From NCBI GenBank assembly GCA_015179125.1, contig WHVA01000387.1, positions 1 to 64,000 on the forward strand: a stretch of 64,000 nt of DNA, in the 5' to 3' direction. Every line of letters begins with the position of its first letter. Position 1 is the stretch's first letter. The position numbers were made by a program, and so were the translations under genes. Positions 21,441 to 33,100 of the stretch are shown here, in pieces. This DNA is from Gautieria morchelliformis (Eukaryota; Basidiomycota; Agaricomycetes; Gomphales; Gomphaceae). The notes under the pieces were generated by a model that saw only the letters and a program-made list of their open reading frames with translations, was not told where the DNA came from and ran no database searches.

Positions 21441-24400
21441 CTATTGAGTGCGACTGGGGTTGCGCGCCAGAGTCAAACCAGTCTGCTGCGCCTGCATACT
21501 GCTGAAGCGCCGCAGTTCATCGCCTAGTACACATAGGATCAGTGATCTGATTGGAAAGTACATATATCACTGTGCCTTACCGCTCATCTTGACGTTGCCG
21601 CCAAAGCCAACCTTCCTCGCTGCCCGACGAATAAAGCTGACACGGTTCGAGTACATAGATTCGTGTACCGAGGCGGCGCGACTGGTGGTGCGGGTCAATG
21701 GGATCTCGCCACCCGCGCTCTTGACCTCGTCAGCGATCCTCCTCTGTCGACGCTCACGCAGGTATTTGATGACGGTAGCTTTCATACCAAACTTGACGAA
21801 GTCAAGTGGCAAGAACCAGATAATGTTCTATTGATGCATTGATTAGCACGAGATGATGGAGAGGGTACAGGTCAGGTTGACACGCACCCAAACCCAGATG
21901 ATACCAATCCAAGTTCCAGAGATGGCTTTGATGTTCGTGAATCCAAAGTTTGCGAAGCCGGCAATGATCGAGGAGATGAGCTGGGCTACACAGAATGCAC
22001 CCATAAGTGCAACCGATGGACGCTCCATGAAGAAGAAGCCGTGGGATCGAGTGACGAAGATCAAAGCCTGCGAGATGATAGCAACTTGAAGGTATACGAT
22101 CATGTGAAGCTGGAAATCCCCGGCATTCTTCTGAGTGATGGTGGCATTGAAGTTGTTCTCGAAAAAGTTGGTCTGTAAAATGACAACCACCAAAACGATC
22201 CTGAAATGCTATGTCAGAGGTTGGATGGTGGTAGTAAGGACTGGTCTTACGTAGACAACGTGAGGTAGAGACCGTATGCAACAGCATATGCGAAGATCTC
22301 GGCAAGATCCCAGGAGTCTGGCGTATTCGAGGGCAAAACACGGTCGACAGATAGCGTCATGATGGTACCGTCGTTGAGGAGGGCAATAATCAGGACCATG
22401 AACGGCGGGAAGTCGAACTTATAGGCAAAGGCCAGGATACCGAAGCACACGACAATACGGATCGTAACGGCGCAAGCGTAAATGGAGTAGTTACGCATAC
22501 GCTGGAAGATAATACGCGATCCACGAATGGCATGCACACTGAAGAGAAGGTGAGTCCAGTATCGCATATGTATGCGTGCAACTTACATGGTAGAAAGACC
22601 AGGCTCAGTAAGCACGATGTCGGCAGCACCACGAGCGGCGTCAGTGGCACCCTCGACAGCAATACCAACATTGGCCCTGGAGAGGGCGGGCGCGTCGTTC
22701 GCACCATCACCAGTCATGGCGCACAAGTGTCCCAGGCCTTGGAGACGTTTGACAATCTCGTACTTGTGCTCGGGGAACACACCGGCGAAGCCGTCCGCGT
22801 CCATGATCATCTCGTCGAGGGTTGCATGCTTGCCACCAGGCTGCGGGCCGTCCTTGAGCACCTTCGCGGGGTACATGTGGTCACCGAGGCCGAGACGACG
22901 TCCTGTCTCCTTGGCGATAGCGAGCTGGTCACCCGTTACCATTTTCACTTTAACGCCCAGGGCAAGTGCGTCGTCGATCGTCTGCTTGGTGTCATCACGG
23001 GGCGGATCGAAAATGGCGAGCAAACCGATCAATTCAAATCCATTGCCTTCAACTTCGGGGTTGTTACCGTCGACCTCTTCATACGCGACAGCGAGAGCAC
23101 GGAGGCCACGAGTAGCGAACTCCTCGACGTCGGCTTCGAGCTTGTTCTCGACCTCATCCGTCTTGTTGCGAGTGCAAAGCTCGATAATGATACCGGTCAT
23201 CCCCTTGGTAACACGCTTGATCTTGCCCGTAGACTCTTCACGGTATGTGATCTCCGTCCGCTTATCAACGGGGTTGAAAGGCTTGAAGTCCAAAAGCGTG
23301 ATACCAGCACGAGCACGAGCGGGATCACCAATAGATCCAACGACACAGGTATCAATGGCGTCCTGGTTCTCAGTACGAGACGCATAGGCAGCAAGGAGTA
23401 CCACATCATCGGCGGAGAAGGGGCCATAGGTACGGACGATGCTCTTGTCGATAGTGAGTTTGTTAGTCGTGAGAGTACCAGTCTTGTCGGAGCACAGGAT
23501 GGTGACACCTGCAAGTTCCTCAATGGCCGTGATACGAGTGACGATAGCCTTGTGCTTAGCCAGCTGCTGTGCGCCGACGGCGAGGGTGACGGAGAGTACC
23601 GTAGGCATGGCAATGGGGATACCTCCGATCAAGAGCACAAGGATGTTGTCGAGACCGCGGCGGTATGTGTATCTGAATCCTGCGTACAGAACCAAGATTT
23701 CTGCGATAACGAAGATACCAATGGCGACCAGGCAGAAAGAACCAATTTGGGCGAGGATCTTCTGCAAGTGACCAGTGGTATCATCGTCCTGCCCGACAAG
23801 CGACGCGGCACGTCCGAAGAAAGTGTTCGGTCCAGTGGAAATAACGACACCTTCTGCCTCTCCCTGTTTGCAAGTAGAGCCACTGTGTAGTTGGTTAGTT
23901 AGAGCAGGCGAACTGTACTATGCACTTGACTACTTACGAGAAACATTGATCACCGGCCTTTTTGCTTTGCGGGAGAGACTCTCCAGTCAGGGCAGCCTGA
24001 TCAATTGAGACGTTGATGGCCTCAGTGAGACGACAATCGGCAGGGACAACATCTCCGATTTTGAACGCAATTATGTCTCCGGGCACGAGCTCCGCCGACT
24101 CGATTTCGTACCACTTGCCCTCGCGACGGACGCGAGCTTTGGGAGCCAGAGAGTCCATGAGCGCCTTGACGGCGTTACCAGCGTTGCGCTCCTCATAGAA
24201 ACCAATGGCGGAGTTGATGAAGAGCAGGAGAACGATTCCGACGAAATCTTCCCAATCTGGGGGACGGTGCTCACCATTCGAAAGGGCGATAGCAACGAGG
24301 GCGGCTGCTTCCATTACCCATGAAAGGGGATTCCACATGAAACTGAGGAACTGCACCTGTGTCAGAGACCCAGAAGTAAAGCGGATAGAAAAAAATATAA

Positions 24401-24866
24401 GCACCTGCAAAAAGGGATTTTGTTCCTCGGATTCGAGCCTGTTGGGACCAAACACTTCGAAACGGTGTTTCGCCTCCTCCTGGGAAAGACCCTCCTTGTC
24501 GCATTGAAGGAGTTTGAAGACGTCGTCAATGACGATGGTCTCTAGATCGACCTTCTCCTTATCGTACAAGTCTTCCGCCTTGAGCTCAATCTATGACAAA
24601 TCAGACCTGAAGAGAAAAGTGGCAACGTGAAAAAACTCACCTTGGACATGTCGACTTTCGCATCTGCAGACGAGACAAGTCAGGGACGCGACGCGACGCT
24701 ACAGACAAACGCGCTCACGGGTAGGTGCTTCTTGTTCATGACCGAAATCCTTGTACTCCCGCTTCTTCTTCTCGGGCTCGTTTGTCTCAGGAGTAGCTGG
24801 CGGACCTGCTTCTTTCTCTACGGAGGGAGGGGTGCCGGCCTCCTTCTCTGGAGCGGGATCAGACAT
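21441..24866 (-). CDS. PMA1: Plasma-membrane proton-pumping ATPase
   Basis: P3A-type ATPase that pumps H+ out of the cell and builds the gradient for nutrient uptake. Nine exons (24719-24866, 24641-24663, 24405-24590, 23938-24350, 22587-23882, 22251-22538, 21888-22200, 21581-21827, 21441-21523) join in frame to 998 residues. An acidic Glu/Lys/Pro-rich N-terminus precedes the first membrane pair ([19 protein letters not shown]). The actuator TGES motif, phosphorylation site DKTGTLT and hinge [11 protein letters not shown] are all present. Six further helices follow in 21.8-22.6 kb. The C-terminal regulatory domain contains [12 protein letters not shown] and ends after a last small exon with [10 protein letters not shown]. 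For the third intron I took the acceptor that yields NPFLQFLSFMW, matching the family. All catalytic residues are intact. Confidence 0.97.
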
Positions 24867-26268
24867 GGCCACGAGGAAAGCCTAGGAGGAGGATGGACGG
24901 CGGGGCGGAGGGGGAACGCTAGGGGCAAGAGATATACTGTGATGGGGGTGGTGGAGGCGAAGGAGCGGGGAGTGACGAGCCCGGATCGCCAGCTTTATAG
25001 TTGGGGTGAAACAAACGCAAACAATCAAATTATGGAGATAAGTCACGCGTGACAGGAGGCAACTAATATTAAACTATGGGACCGGTTTGCGGGCGACAAC
25101 GTCACTCTCCGTATCTGACCGGTAGGGGTATGCCGTGTCAGGCCATCGTGCCGAGGATGTGCCGGGAGGGTATTTTCGGTTCCCGACTGGTTATTATCAT
25201 TTTCCGCGTGCCAACTGGTCCCTTGGCAGAAAAATCAAACGGACAGTGCCACTTTTGTGATCACCGGTTGTCTCAAGCTAATGCAGTGAATGAAGAAGCC
25301 ACAGGATTGTCCTTGGCCTCGATATTTTCATATATTCATCGCCACGCACGAAGCTGCGGCGGCAGCGCGTCACCAAGCAAAGAGTGATGTGATCCCCCAC
25401 GCTGGTGTCATGGCAGAGAGAAGTAACTCCGAGATAAGTACTTGGCCATCAAATGCGTGGTTTATTTGCCACGTCGCTGTCACACAAGGTTGGCTGCCAG
25501 CAGCCTACAGCCCTCGTTGCTGCTTCCCTGTCAGCCAGGCGTGGCGTGGGCAGTGAGGCGCCTCGACTCAGGCAGAGTTCCCAGCGCAAATCCCGGATGG
25601 CACGCAGACGCTGGATCGTTCTCAAGAGCCCTCAAAAGTGCTCCCGTGACCACAAATCTTGCGTTTTCAGATTCCTCTCGAATTGCGTGTGGCGCGTTCG
25701 GATAGCCGGGCGCATCCGATACGACCACGAGACACGCTAAATTGCGGAGTGGAGAGGCTTTCGGACAGCCGTGTGTGATCGGTTTCTCTCGCCGAAGGGT
25801 GGAAGGGCCCTCAAGCTATAACTGCGGTATCAACATCATAAGTAAACCTGGGCAAACATGATATACGGTCCGTTCATCCATATAGGGCTCCATATTTATT
25901 GTACTTTGAGAGAATCTTCAGTATCGACATGGTCCTGCAAAAGAGTACCCTATATCGATCGAGTCCGGGGGGTTTGCCCCACAGTCGCCGTGATTTTGAA
26001 CGTGGACGATCAATTCGACCCTTTTGACCGCCAAATCTGCGAACTACCTACATTTGGTAAGATTCCCGCACTCCGTGGGCCTCCGGGTACGGACGGCCGT
26101 GTGGCACCGGTCGGGAGTGTACGATCAACAATCGTACTCATCAGCGGAATAATATGGTCTATGCTCCACCCGGGGTGTGAAACGTAGGAGAGTATGGATG
26201 AACTATCTGGGACATATCGTACTAATACTCGCTGCGTGATGTGGTCACGTGACCCATTTGAAACCTGA
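24867..26268. other. Divergent promoter region, nothing else seen
   Basis: 1.4 kb between the starts of PMA1 (-) and the TPR gene (+). Only short overlapping ORFs. It must hold both promoters; I see no clear repeat or RNA gene. Confidence 0.4.
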
Positions 26269-27781
26269 ATGTCGACCGTGTTTCGCAACCTGACAAGGCC
26301 TCCTCGACGCCGTCTCAGTCCACCTTTCGGCGTACGTACGCCTGCTCACGCTCTGCGAAGCCGGTTCCTCCATGCCGAAACAGGCCCAGCACGCTCAGGG
26401 GGCGGTGTGTCAGTGTCTACTGTCTTCACCATTCTAACAGTCATTGGTGTGGGAGCAACGGCATACGGCGTGTACAGAGGTTCCATACTCTATGTGTATT
26501 CGCAATCCCTGAATGTATTTAGACAGATATGAGTTCTACACTGCTTTTGCCGTGTGGCCCAAGGAGCTCCGGGACGACCTGCGACCCGCGATCAAAGCTC
26601 AGCAGCAGGGCGACCTCACCCTGAGTGAGCGGTACCTCCGACGGTATTCGTCACATGTATCTGCGCAATCGCTCACTCACTTTCGCCTAAACTGTTTAGG
26701 GCATGGGATGCTTGCCTAGCGTTGCCAAAGGAGAAACTCGGTGTGGACCCATGGCTCAAAATTTCCGGCATCGCTTGCAAGCTTGGAGAAGTTCTTGAAG
26801 CAGCCAATTCTCCCCAGAAAGCATACGAGGTCTACGCTCAATGCTGCACCCTGATGCGAGCATCCGCTGCTCGCGACGAGCTCTCCGTACCAGAACGGCA
26901 TCGTGCCATCGCTATCGCGATGCATCTTGGAGAACTCGCTGAGCAACTTGGCAAGAATGAAGAAGAAGAATGGCTCTTATGGAGCGTCGAAGAATTTATC
27001 AGAATATATCATTCCAAATCTGGAACCTCTTCCTTGCAACATATGGACCACACGGAACTTGAAGCTACTGAGCTGACCTTGCCCGCCTGGACTCAGAAAG
27101 ATGATTTTGAAGCAGCGCTGGAAGCTTTAGGATCGTGGTACGCAAAAAACGGCAATACAGAGTAAGTAGTCCATCTTTTCATGTATGATTATTGACATGC
27201 TAAGCAACTTCCCGGCCGCTGAAGATACGCTCTCAACCTCTACCTTCGCGCAATTTCTGTGATTCTACCACCAGACTCCCCCGAAGCCAGAGCAGCCGTT
27301 AGTCCGCTGCGCCGCTGCAGAGGTGATCCTCTAACTCGCCTGCCTCCCCACACTCACACAATTCCTCTCCAGCTGCACAGCTAATGACAAATATCTCAGG
27401 TGTGCTAATTAATGACAGTCCTTCACCAGAGCGGCTTGCACAAGCAAAGTCGTGGACCTCAAAAGGTATGGAGGTCGCAGAAACAGCGCGCAACGAGTTG
27501 GCGCGGTCATCCCGCACGAAGGAGCCAGAGTGCGAGCGTGTGTGGGCAGTTCTGCTCTACAACATGGGTGCGGTGTTAGAGGTGTGTACCTGCTTGGCAT
27601 AGCTTAGCTTGTGGTGCTAGCTGATCTTCTTGACTGCCGGTTATAGATGCAGAGTGACCGCGAGGCGGCAAAAGAGCATTTTGAGCGTGCTCTGGTACAC
27701 GCTCAAAACATAAAAATGCGTGAGGGTGTCCTTGAAGCGGACGATGCCCTAGCACGGTTATCGGCGTCAAAGGACATATGA
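26269..27781 (+). CDS. Mitochondrial TPR protein, Mgr3-like
   Basis: Six exons (26269-26479, 26523-26643, 26700-27161, 27225-27322, 27373-27581, 27647-27781) join in frame to 411 residues. The N-terminus is Arg-rich (RPPRRRLSPPFGVR), as in a mitochondrial presequence, and is followed by one membrane helix (VFTILTVIGVGATAYGVY). TPR-like helices make up the rest: a helix pair beginning KISGIACKLGEVLEAAN, the AMHLGELAEQLGKNEEEE helix, YALNLYLRAISVI and a final AKEHFERALVHAQ. This layout matches Mgr3, the TPR adaptor that feeds substrates to the inner-membrane i-AAA protease. The assignment rests on layout and pattern, so another mitochondrial TPR protein remains possible. Confidence 0.7.
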
Positions 27782-27984
27782 TAGGTGGACCCCGTATTCG
27801 GGAGTCCGGCTTAACGGAAACAGGCTTTGGTGGCCGTCATAAGATCCTTTCACGGACGTGAAGCCAGTCATACTATACGGGATGTATCATTATTCACGCC
27901 TCCGATTTGCTGACCAGCACGACGAAGCAGACGAGAATATTAATTCACAATCTCCGTATATATATTAAACCAAGGAAAGACACT

Positions 27985-28919
27985 CTAAGAGCCATCATCT
28001 TCCACCTCCTCAATCGTTGCCGAACGTAAGCGTGAGGGTGCAGGACGATCTAACAGTGCCTCCCCGTTTGTTCCCGGCGCGGCTTTCTTCGACTTGGAAG
28101 ACTTTTCTGAGGCTTCACCCTCCTTGTCCTTGCGCTTCTTCGACTTCTTTTTCGGCAGATCCCATTCCCACAACGGAATAAATGACTCCACCTGTCGGCA
28201 ACGGAGTTTGCACGCGTGAGTTAAGCAAGTGCACAACGGAAATGCAAAAGGAAGGGCACATACAAATCCGACGTCAGCGAAGAGTTTCGGGAATATCCAT
28301 ACTCCAGGCGATGCAACAAGGACAGTGATGATATAGAATATCAACCGTACAATCGCGATTGCAAAGAACAACCCAATAACCCCAAGCATGGCGATGCTGA
28401 GATACCACACGCCCTGGCGGAGGATCGGTGGCCACAGGGGGAACATGACTGCAGCAAGGATAACAAGCACCATGCCCGCGCCACCAACGTAAGTGACCCA
28501 TTGCGAGCCCTCGTAGAACCAGGCAAAGTATCCATCTACTTGGAACGACTGCATTGGGTTGACCTGGAGGTGTTTTGGCGATTTGGCTCCCGCAGAGGAC
28601 TGTCCACGCTCCACAAGGAGGAAGAATGCATAGGGCATCATGGACCCGAGCAACGCAGTGGCTTCTGCTTCATCCTTTACTTTTGGAACATTTTTCAGCT
28701 TGGCATATGCAGGACTAAGCAGCGCTTTTATGGCAGATCTGCCTGACAAGGGATATATCAGTGGATTGAAGATGTGAGTTTAATGGACGTACCTTTGAAG
28801 TAGTCTACTCGTTTGCCATTCCACAAGCCGACTCGTGTCTTCAGGCCTCCCTTGCCATTTCGTAGGAAGTCGGCGACATTCCGGATGTCCTGAGGCGCGG
28901 TCTTCTGTTGATCGGACAT
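27985..28919 (-). CDS. SEC62: ER translocation protein Sec62
   Basis: Membrane subunit of the Sec62/63 complex that supports post-translational protein import into the ER. Three exons (28793-28919, 28264-28742, 27985-28191) join in frame to 270 residues, similar to yeast Sec62. The cytosolic N-terminal part has DIRNVADFLRNGKGGLKTRV and the family block RVDYFKG. Two membrane helices follow (MVLVILAAVMFPLWPPIL, then LSIAMLGVIGLFFAIAIV) with the short luminal turn typical of the family. The C-terminus after FIPLWEWD is Lys/Glu-rich and cytosolic. The 28192-28263 intron was chosen to keep the frame from DVGF to VESFIPLWEW. Confidence 0.92.
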
Positions 28920-30185
28920 CGTCTGTGAGAAAGATCTTGTTAAGGATGATGACAGCTATAGGGCCTTAAAATCTCCTACTTACCCCCGTTACAAAAACTG
29001 GTGAGCTGGCGGACTGTGACGTACGGGGTTTACATAAGTGTGACACCGCCCTTGTCCAACGTGTTCCGAGTATGGATGACAGACAGCAATATATCCGTGA
29101 ATATCCCGTCGCCTCAGTATCATGAATCCGTTTTAATCCGACGCTCCAACTAGAACGTTCAACCAATTGTCCGGAATGTGGGATTCTGTCTGATACATGA
29201 CATGCTCATCGGCTCTTTGACAAGAAAATCGGTGTGCTCTCTTACATTATTACCCCTTGCTAAACGTGAGGTCTAATTGATTCGTCTTGCTCGCTGTACA
29301 TATCTATTCTGAACCTAAAGGTACCACATTCACACCAGTGGTACGATGGCAGGACGCTGCCTACCCTGACGGTCCGTGTGGTGTGCGATTTTCAACACTG
29401 GGTTCATCTGGAAGGCATTTGCGCAAGGCGGACGCTCTAGAATTAAGGTGTCTAAGTTGACAACCAGCCGTTACAGCGATTGTGGGTAAAATCTTCAACT
29501 GTCCAGGTTACACCCTTCATATTCTCTCGCGTCTCAGGAACACACTGCAGCCGTTTGAGTGTTTATGGGATAATGACAGTGTTCACCTCAGTAGACGCAG
29601 TCTCTTGTACTGGTTAGGGGATAATTCTCCGCGATAACAGTAAGTTTCCAGGTACATTTGGGGTGCTTATGCGTCGTCCATCCGAAACAGATCTCTGCAA
29701 GGTATGAAATTGAGGGTCGTCGTCGTCTAAGAGGGCGCATTGTCGATTATCTCTGCGATAACAGTAAGTTTCCAGGTACATTTGGGGAGCTTATGCGTCG
29801 TCCATCCGAATCAGATCTGTGCAAGATGAAATTGGAGGTCGCCGTCGTCTAAGAGTGCGCATTGTCGAAATCCCAATGCAATGTCCATATTTGGTAAGTC
29901 ATCAAATATCAGAATACTGATATCGTCCAAGGTCCTATCCTTTGAAAGATACAGTAAGTATGGAGGAGCAGAAACAAAACGGATAACTATGCTTGGCATG
30001 TCATTTTTTTTTTTTCTGGGCATATAGATGACATCTCCCCTTGCATTCATGGCCCTGGACATCTTACATTCCTACCTAAACGTTTAACGTTAAACCTCGA
30101 ACGCGATCGGTCACATTTTCTGTCACATCAATGGGTTCGGCTGTAGTTTCCCTTTGATAATATATATATTATCGACCGACTCATT
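28920..30185. other. Intergenic with a two-unit tandem repeat
   Basis: No supported gene. A direct repeat lies at about 29633-29873. A minus-strand ORF at 29811-30062 (with DVIYMPRKKKN) overlaps one unit but is short and unrecognised. An AT palindrome around ataatatatatat lies near 30158. Confidence 0.45.
29633..29873. repeat. Tandem direct repeat, about 120-bp unit
   Basis: Two adjacent units, about 29633-29753 and 29755-29873, each beginning gcgataacagtaagtttcc and ending in gcgcattgtcg. They differ by a handful of substitutions and a 2-bp gap. Confidence 0.85.
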
Positions 30186-33100
30186 TTACAACTCGTCTCG
30201 TTTCTTGGAATCTGAAGGTTCCTGTTCTTCCACTGGATCAGATACAACCTCGGTCTCTCTGTCACCCTCCTGGTCTCCAGGAGCCATCGGCGATGTTAAG
30301 CTCGCGAGGGTGTCGACACCGGCTGCGTACGCAGCTGAGCGAATGATGCCTTGATCTGCCAGCTTGCGTGCAAATTGCGAGACTTCAGTGTCATATTCCT
30401 CCCATTCGGGTATCTGCCTAGCTCGAGACAGTTTTGGCTCTTTCTGCAGGCTTTGATGAGTATACTAGTATACAGGCTTCCAGACCCTAAAAAGTAGGAA
30501 TGCGCACCGTCAATGGATTTTGACAAAGATCAATTGTTTTCGCGCGGTGGAGTCGATCCTTGCTACCTGTATGTCATGATTTATGAATATGGGCCTGAGA
30601 AAAACTCGACCAGAAACGTACACCAGGTCTCACACTGTCGCGACAAAAAGATAGAAGTATTCAATACTAGTTAATGCGCTCTTCCGTTACAGATTACGCA
30701 CCCAAAGCCAATCCTCTGGGAGTGAGAACTGTATTACATTAGGGAAGAACGCTCCGCATCTGTCAACATAATCACTCACAATCGGAACTTCGTGCTGCAG
30801 GTTGTTAGGGAGATCTGCGAGGAGCTGAAGTGGGCACGCCAGGAATAGCAGTAATTTAAACAGATCTGACCTTGGTCCAGATTAGAAAGTGAATTGGGGT
30901 CTGCGGATAGGCCCTGATACGACCCGCGCAAACGATCCTACAAGGGCCACTCAGTATCGAAACAGTAAAAAGAAAGGCATTTCCTTAACGCACGCCTGCT
31001 GCCAATTGGCGGAAGCGCACTAGATCAACTACGTATAATGCACTGGCGATACATAAGCTCTCACTGTCCAACAAATAGGAACAGTTGTGCTACCTTATAT
31101 GGTACGGCCGGTCTCTCAAGAAGTTCTTCCAGTATCCGGTTTTCCAGAAACGGAAACCTTCCATGTCGGTGTTATCGTCCCCCATTGGCGTATACCCGTA
31201 CGGCGCTCCGTGGAGGTCAAGGTCGACAAGCTCCTTGAGGTCCGCCCGGACAATCTGGTCAGCATCGACGAAAATGACCTTCTTCAGATCCATTGGGAAC
31301 AAAACATCCAGGAACAAGATCTTGTATCCCCAGATAACCCTCTGCTTTTCTTTCTGTTCCCGAAGCCAAGATGGCCATTTATAAGTAACGAGTTCGTACT
31401 GAAAGTTGTATGCCTCAGCGAAATGTGGGATGAATTCCTGACGATTACGTTTAAGTACCACACTGTGGCGGGAGGTTGATCACTCACAAGGAAAGAAGGA
31501 GACAGAAAGTTTTCGATAAACCAAAACTTCACAGTACTCTTGGTATTTCGAAGTACACTCAGGATCATTATGGAGACAAATCGCTGTATAATCTCGGGTA
31601 AGGATCTGGCTGGTGTCTGTAATTCCATTGGGACCAACCTCATATAATAGTCCGGATGCTACTGTGAATATATTAATTTCGGCCTGATTCGTTTCCATGG
31701 GGCCTTGCTTCACAGGCCAAAACATTGACGAGAAGCTTGATGCCGCGTGATTAGCGATGTAGAATCAAGCCCGCGAACATGACCAACCTAGACACAGCCT
31801 GCTCGATGACACCTGCTGACTTGCTCCCACGTGGTTCCGCAAGTACATCTGCACCCTCCATTCCAGGCCGTGTGCGGAACCGAGGATACAAGGTGAGCCC
31901 CTGCAGACTAGTGAGTGTGATATCGGTACTGGCGCTTGCTACAGAGGGGCTATTCCAGCCCTCGTTCCCGACGCTCTCTAATTCGAATACTTCTTGACCA
32001 TACCCCTTTCGTATCTCTAATTGAAACACGCCTGGTTTTACTTTGAATTGCAAATAACCCAAGTTTGCCACCACTTGAGTATCTGCAACAGGGGTTGAGT
32101 TGCTGGTTGTTAATTGAAGCTGCAGACCACGCGGAGGTGCATTAGTGGCGGCATTACGGGCATGACCCTCAACCACAAAATAATCCAAGGCGAATATGGC
32201 TTCGACACCCGCGAACCGGTCTGTTCCAGTGAACGAAGCGAGGTGGATGTTATCTAGATCGTGATGAGATTCATGAGGACGAACGAGCCACGAGGTGGGC
32301 ACGTCCATCCCAAGAGTATATATGGGGTCGGCTGGCAAGTCCCTAAACTCAGTGGTGGATTGGATCTCCATCCTGAAATGTGTTATTAGAAGGAAACTAC
32401 ATAAAATGACACTTAACGCACCCTGCTTCATCAAAGGTCAAGCGAGGCGGTAGAGTATATCGATAGAATTGCTTTAGTGGGAGCTTAGACAAAATGTCAA
32501 CCGATACCCAGTCAGGCCCAACAGTTGGTCAAATACCTCTGAGAGCAAAGCTACAGGACTCAGGTGCACTTCCAAGTAGACTGAGTCGAGGGTTGAGAGC
32601 CACTAGACAGTCAAATATTTGACTAATGTGATAACCGTGAAAAGAGGCGTCACACACTGAGATCAGTGTCGTCCATCTAGCAGCCTGTTCGCTGACTGGG
32701 TCCAGAATGAACGCAAACTGATATGGAGCTGTGGTAATATTGCCAAACTTGAAAGATCTGGACGTTATCACTTGAGTTTGGCAAGTTACAGTGATAATGA
32801 TGAGACACTGACGAATGAGTTTCGTGAAGTAGACGATATAAGCGATTCCTCGGTCGCTGTGGGGTGTTGAACAAGCCTTCCGCGGAAGGATCTGGAATCT
32901 GCACTGCAGACACAATCGAGGAAAGCATGGCAACGTCATTCGAGAATTTTACACTAGACAATCATATGAGTATTTGCATAATATGATAGATCGACCACCT
33001 ACCCCATGTCAGCGGGCTCGCGGCCGGTGATGTTCGTGTAGGCTTGCAGCACGGGATCAGCTCTCTTAGACACCTCGTAATTCGCAAGACTTGGGAAGTC

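Noticed and set aside
22532..23890. Long plus-strand ORF of 452 residues opposite PMA1
   Set aside because: Antisense shadow of the PMA1 coding sequence, which has strong third-position bias; no family resemblance of its own.
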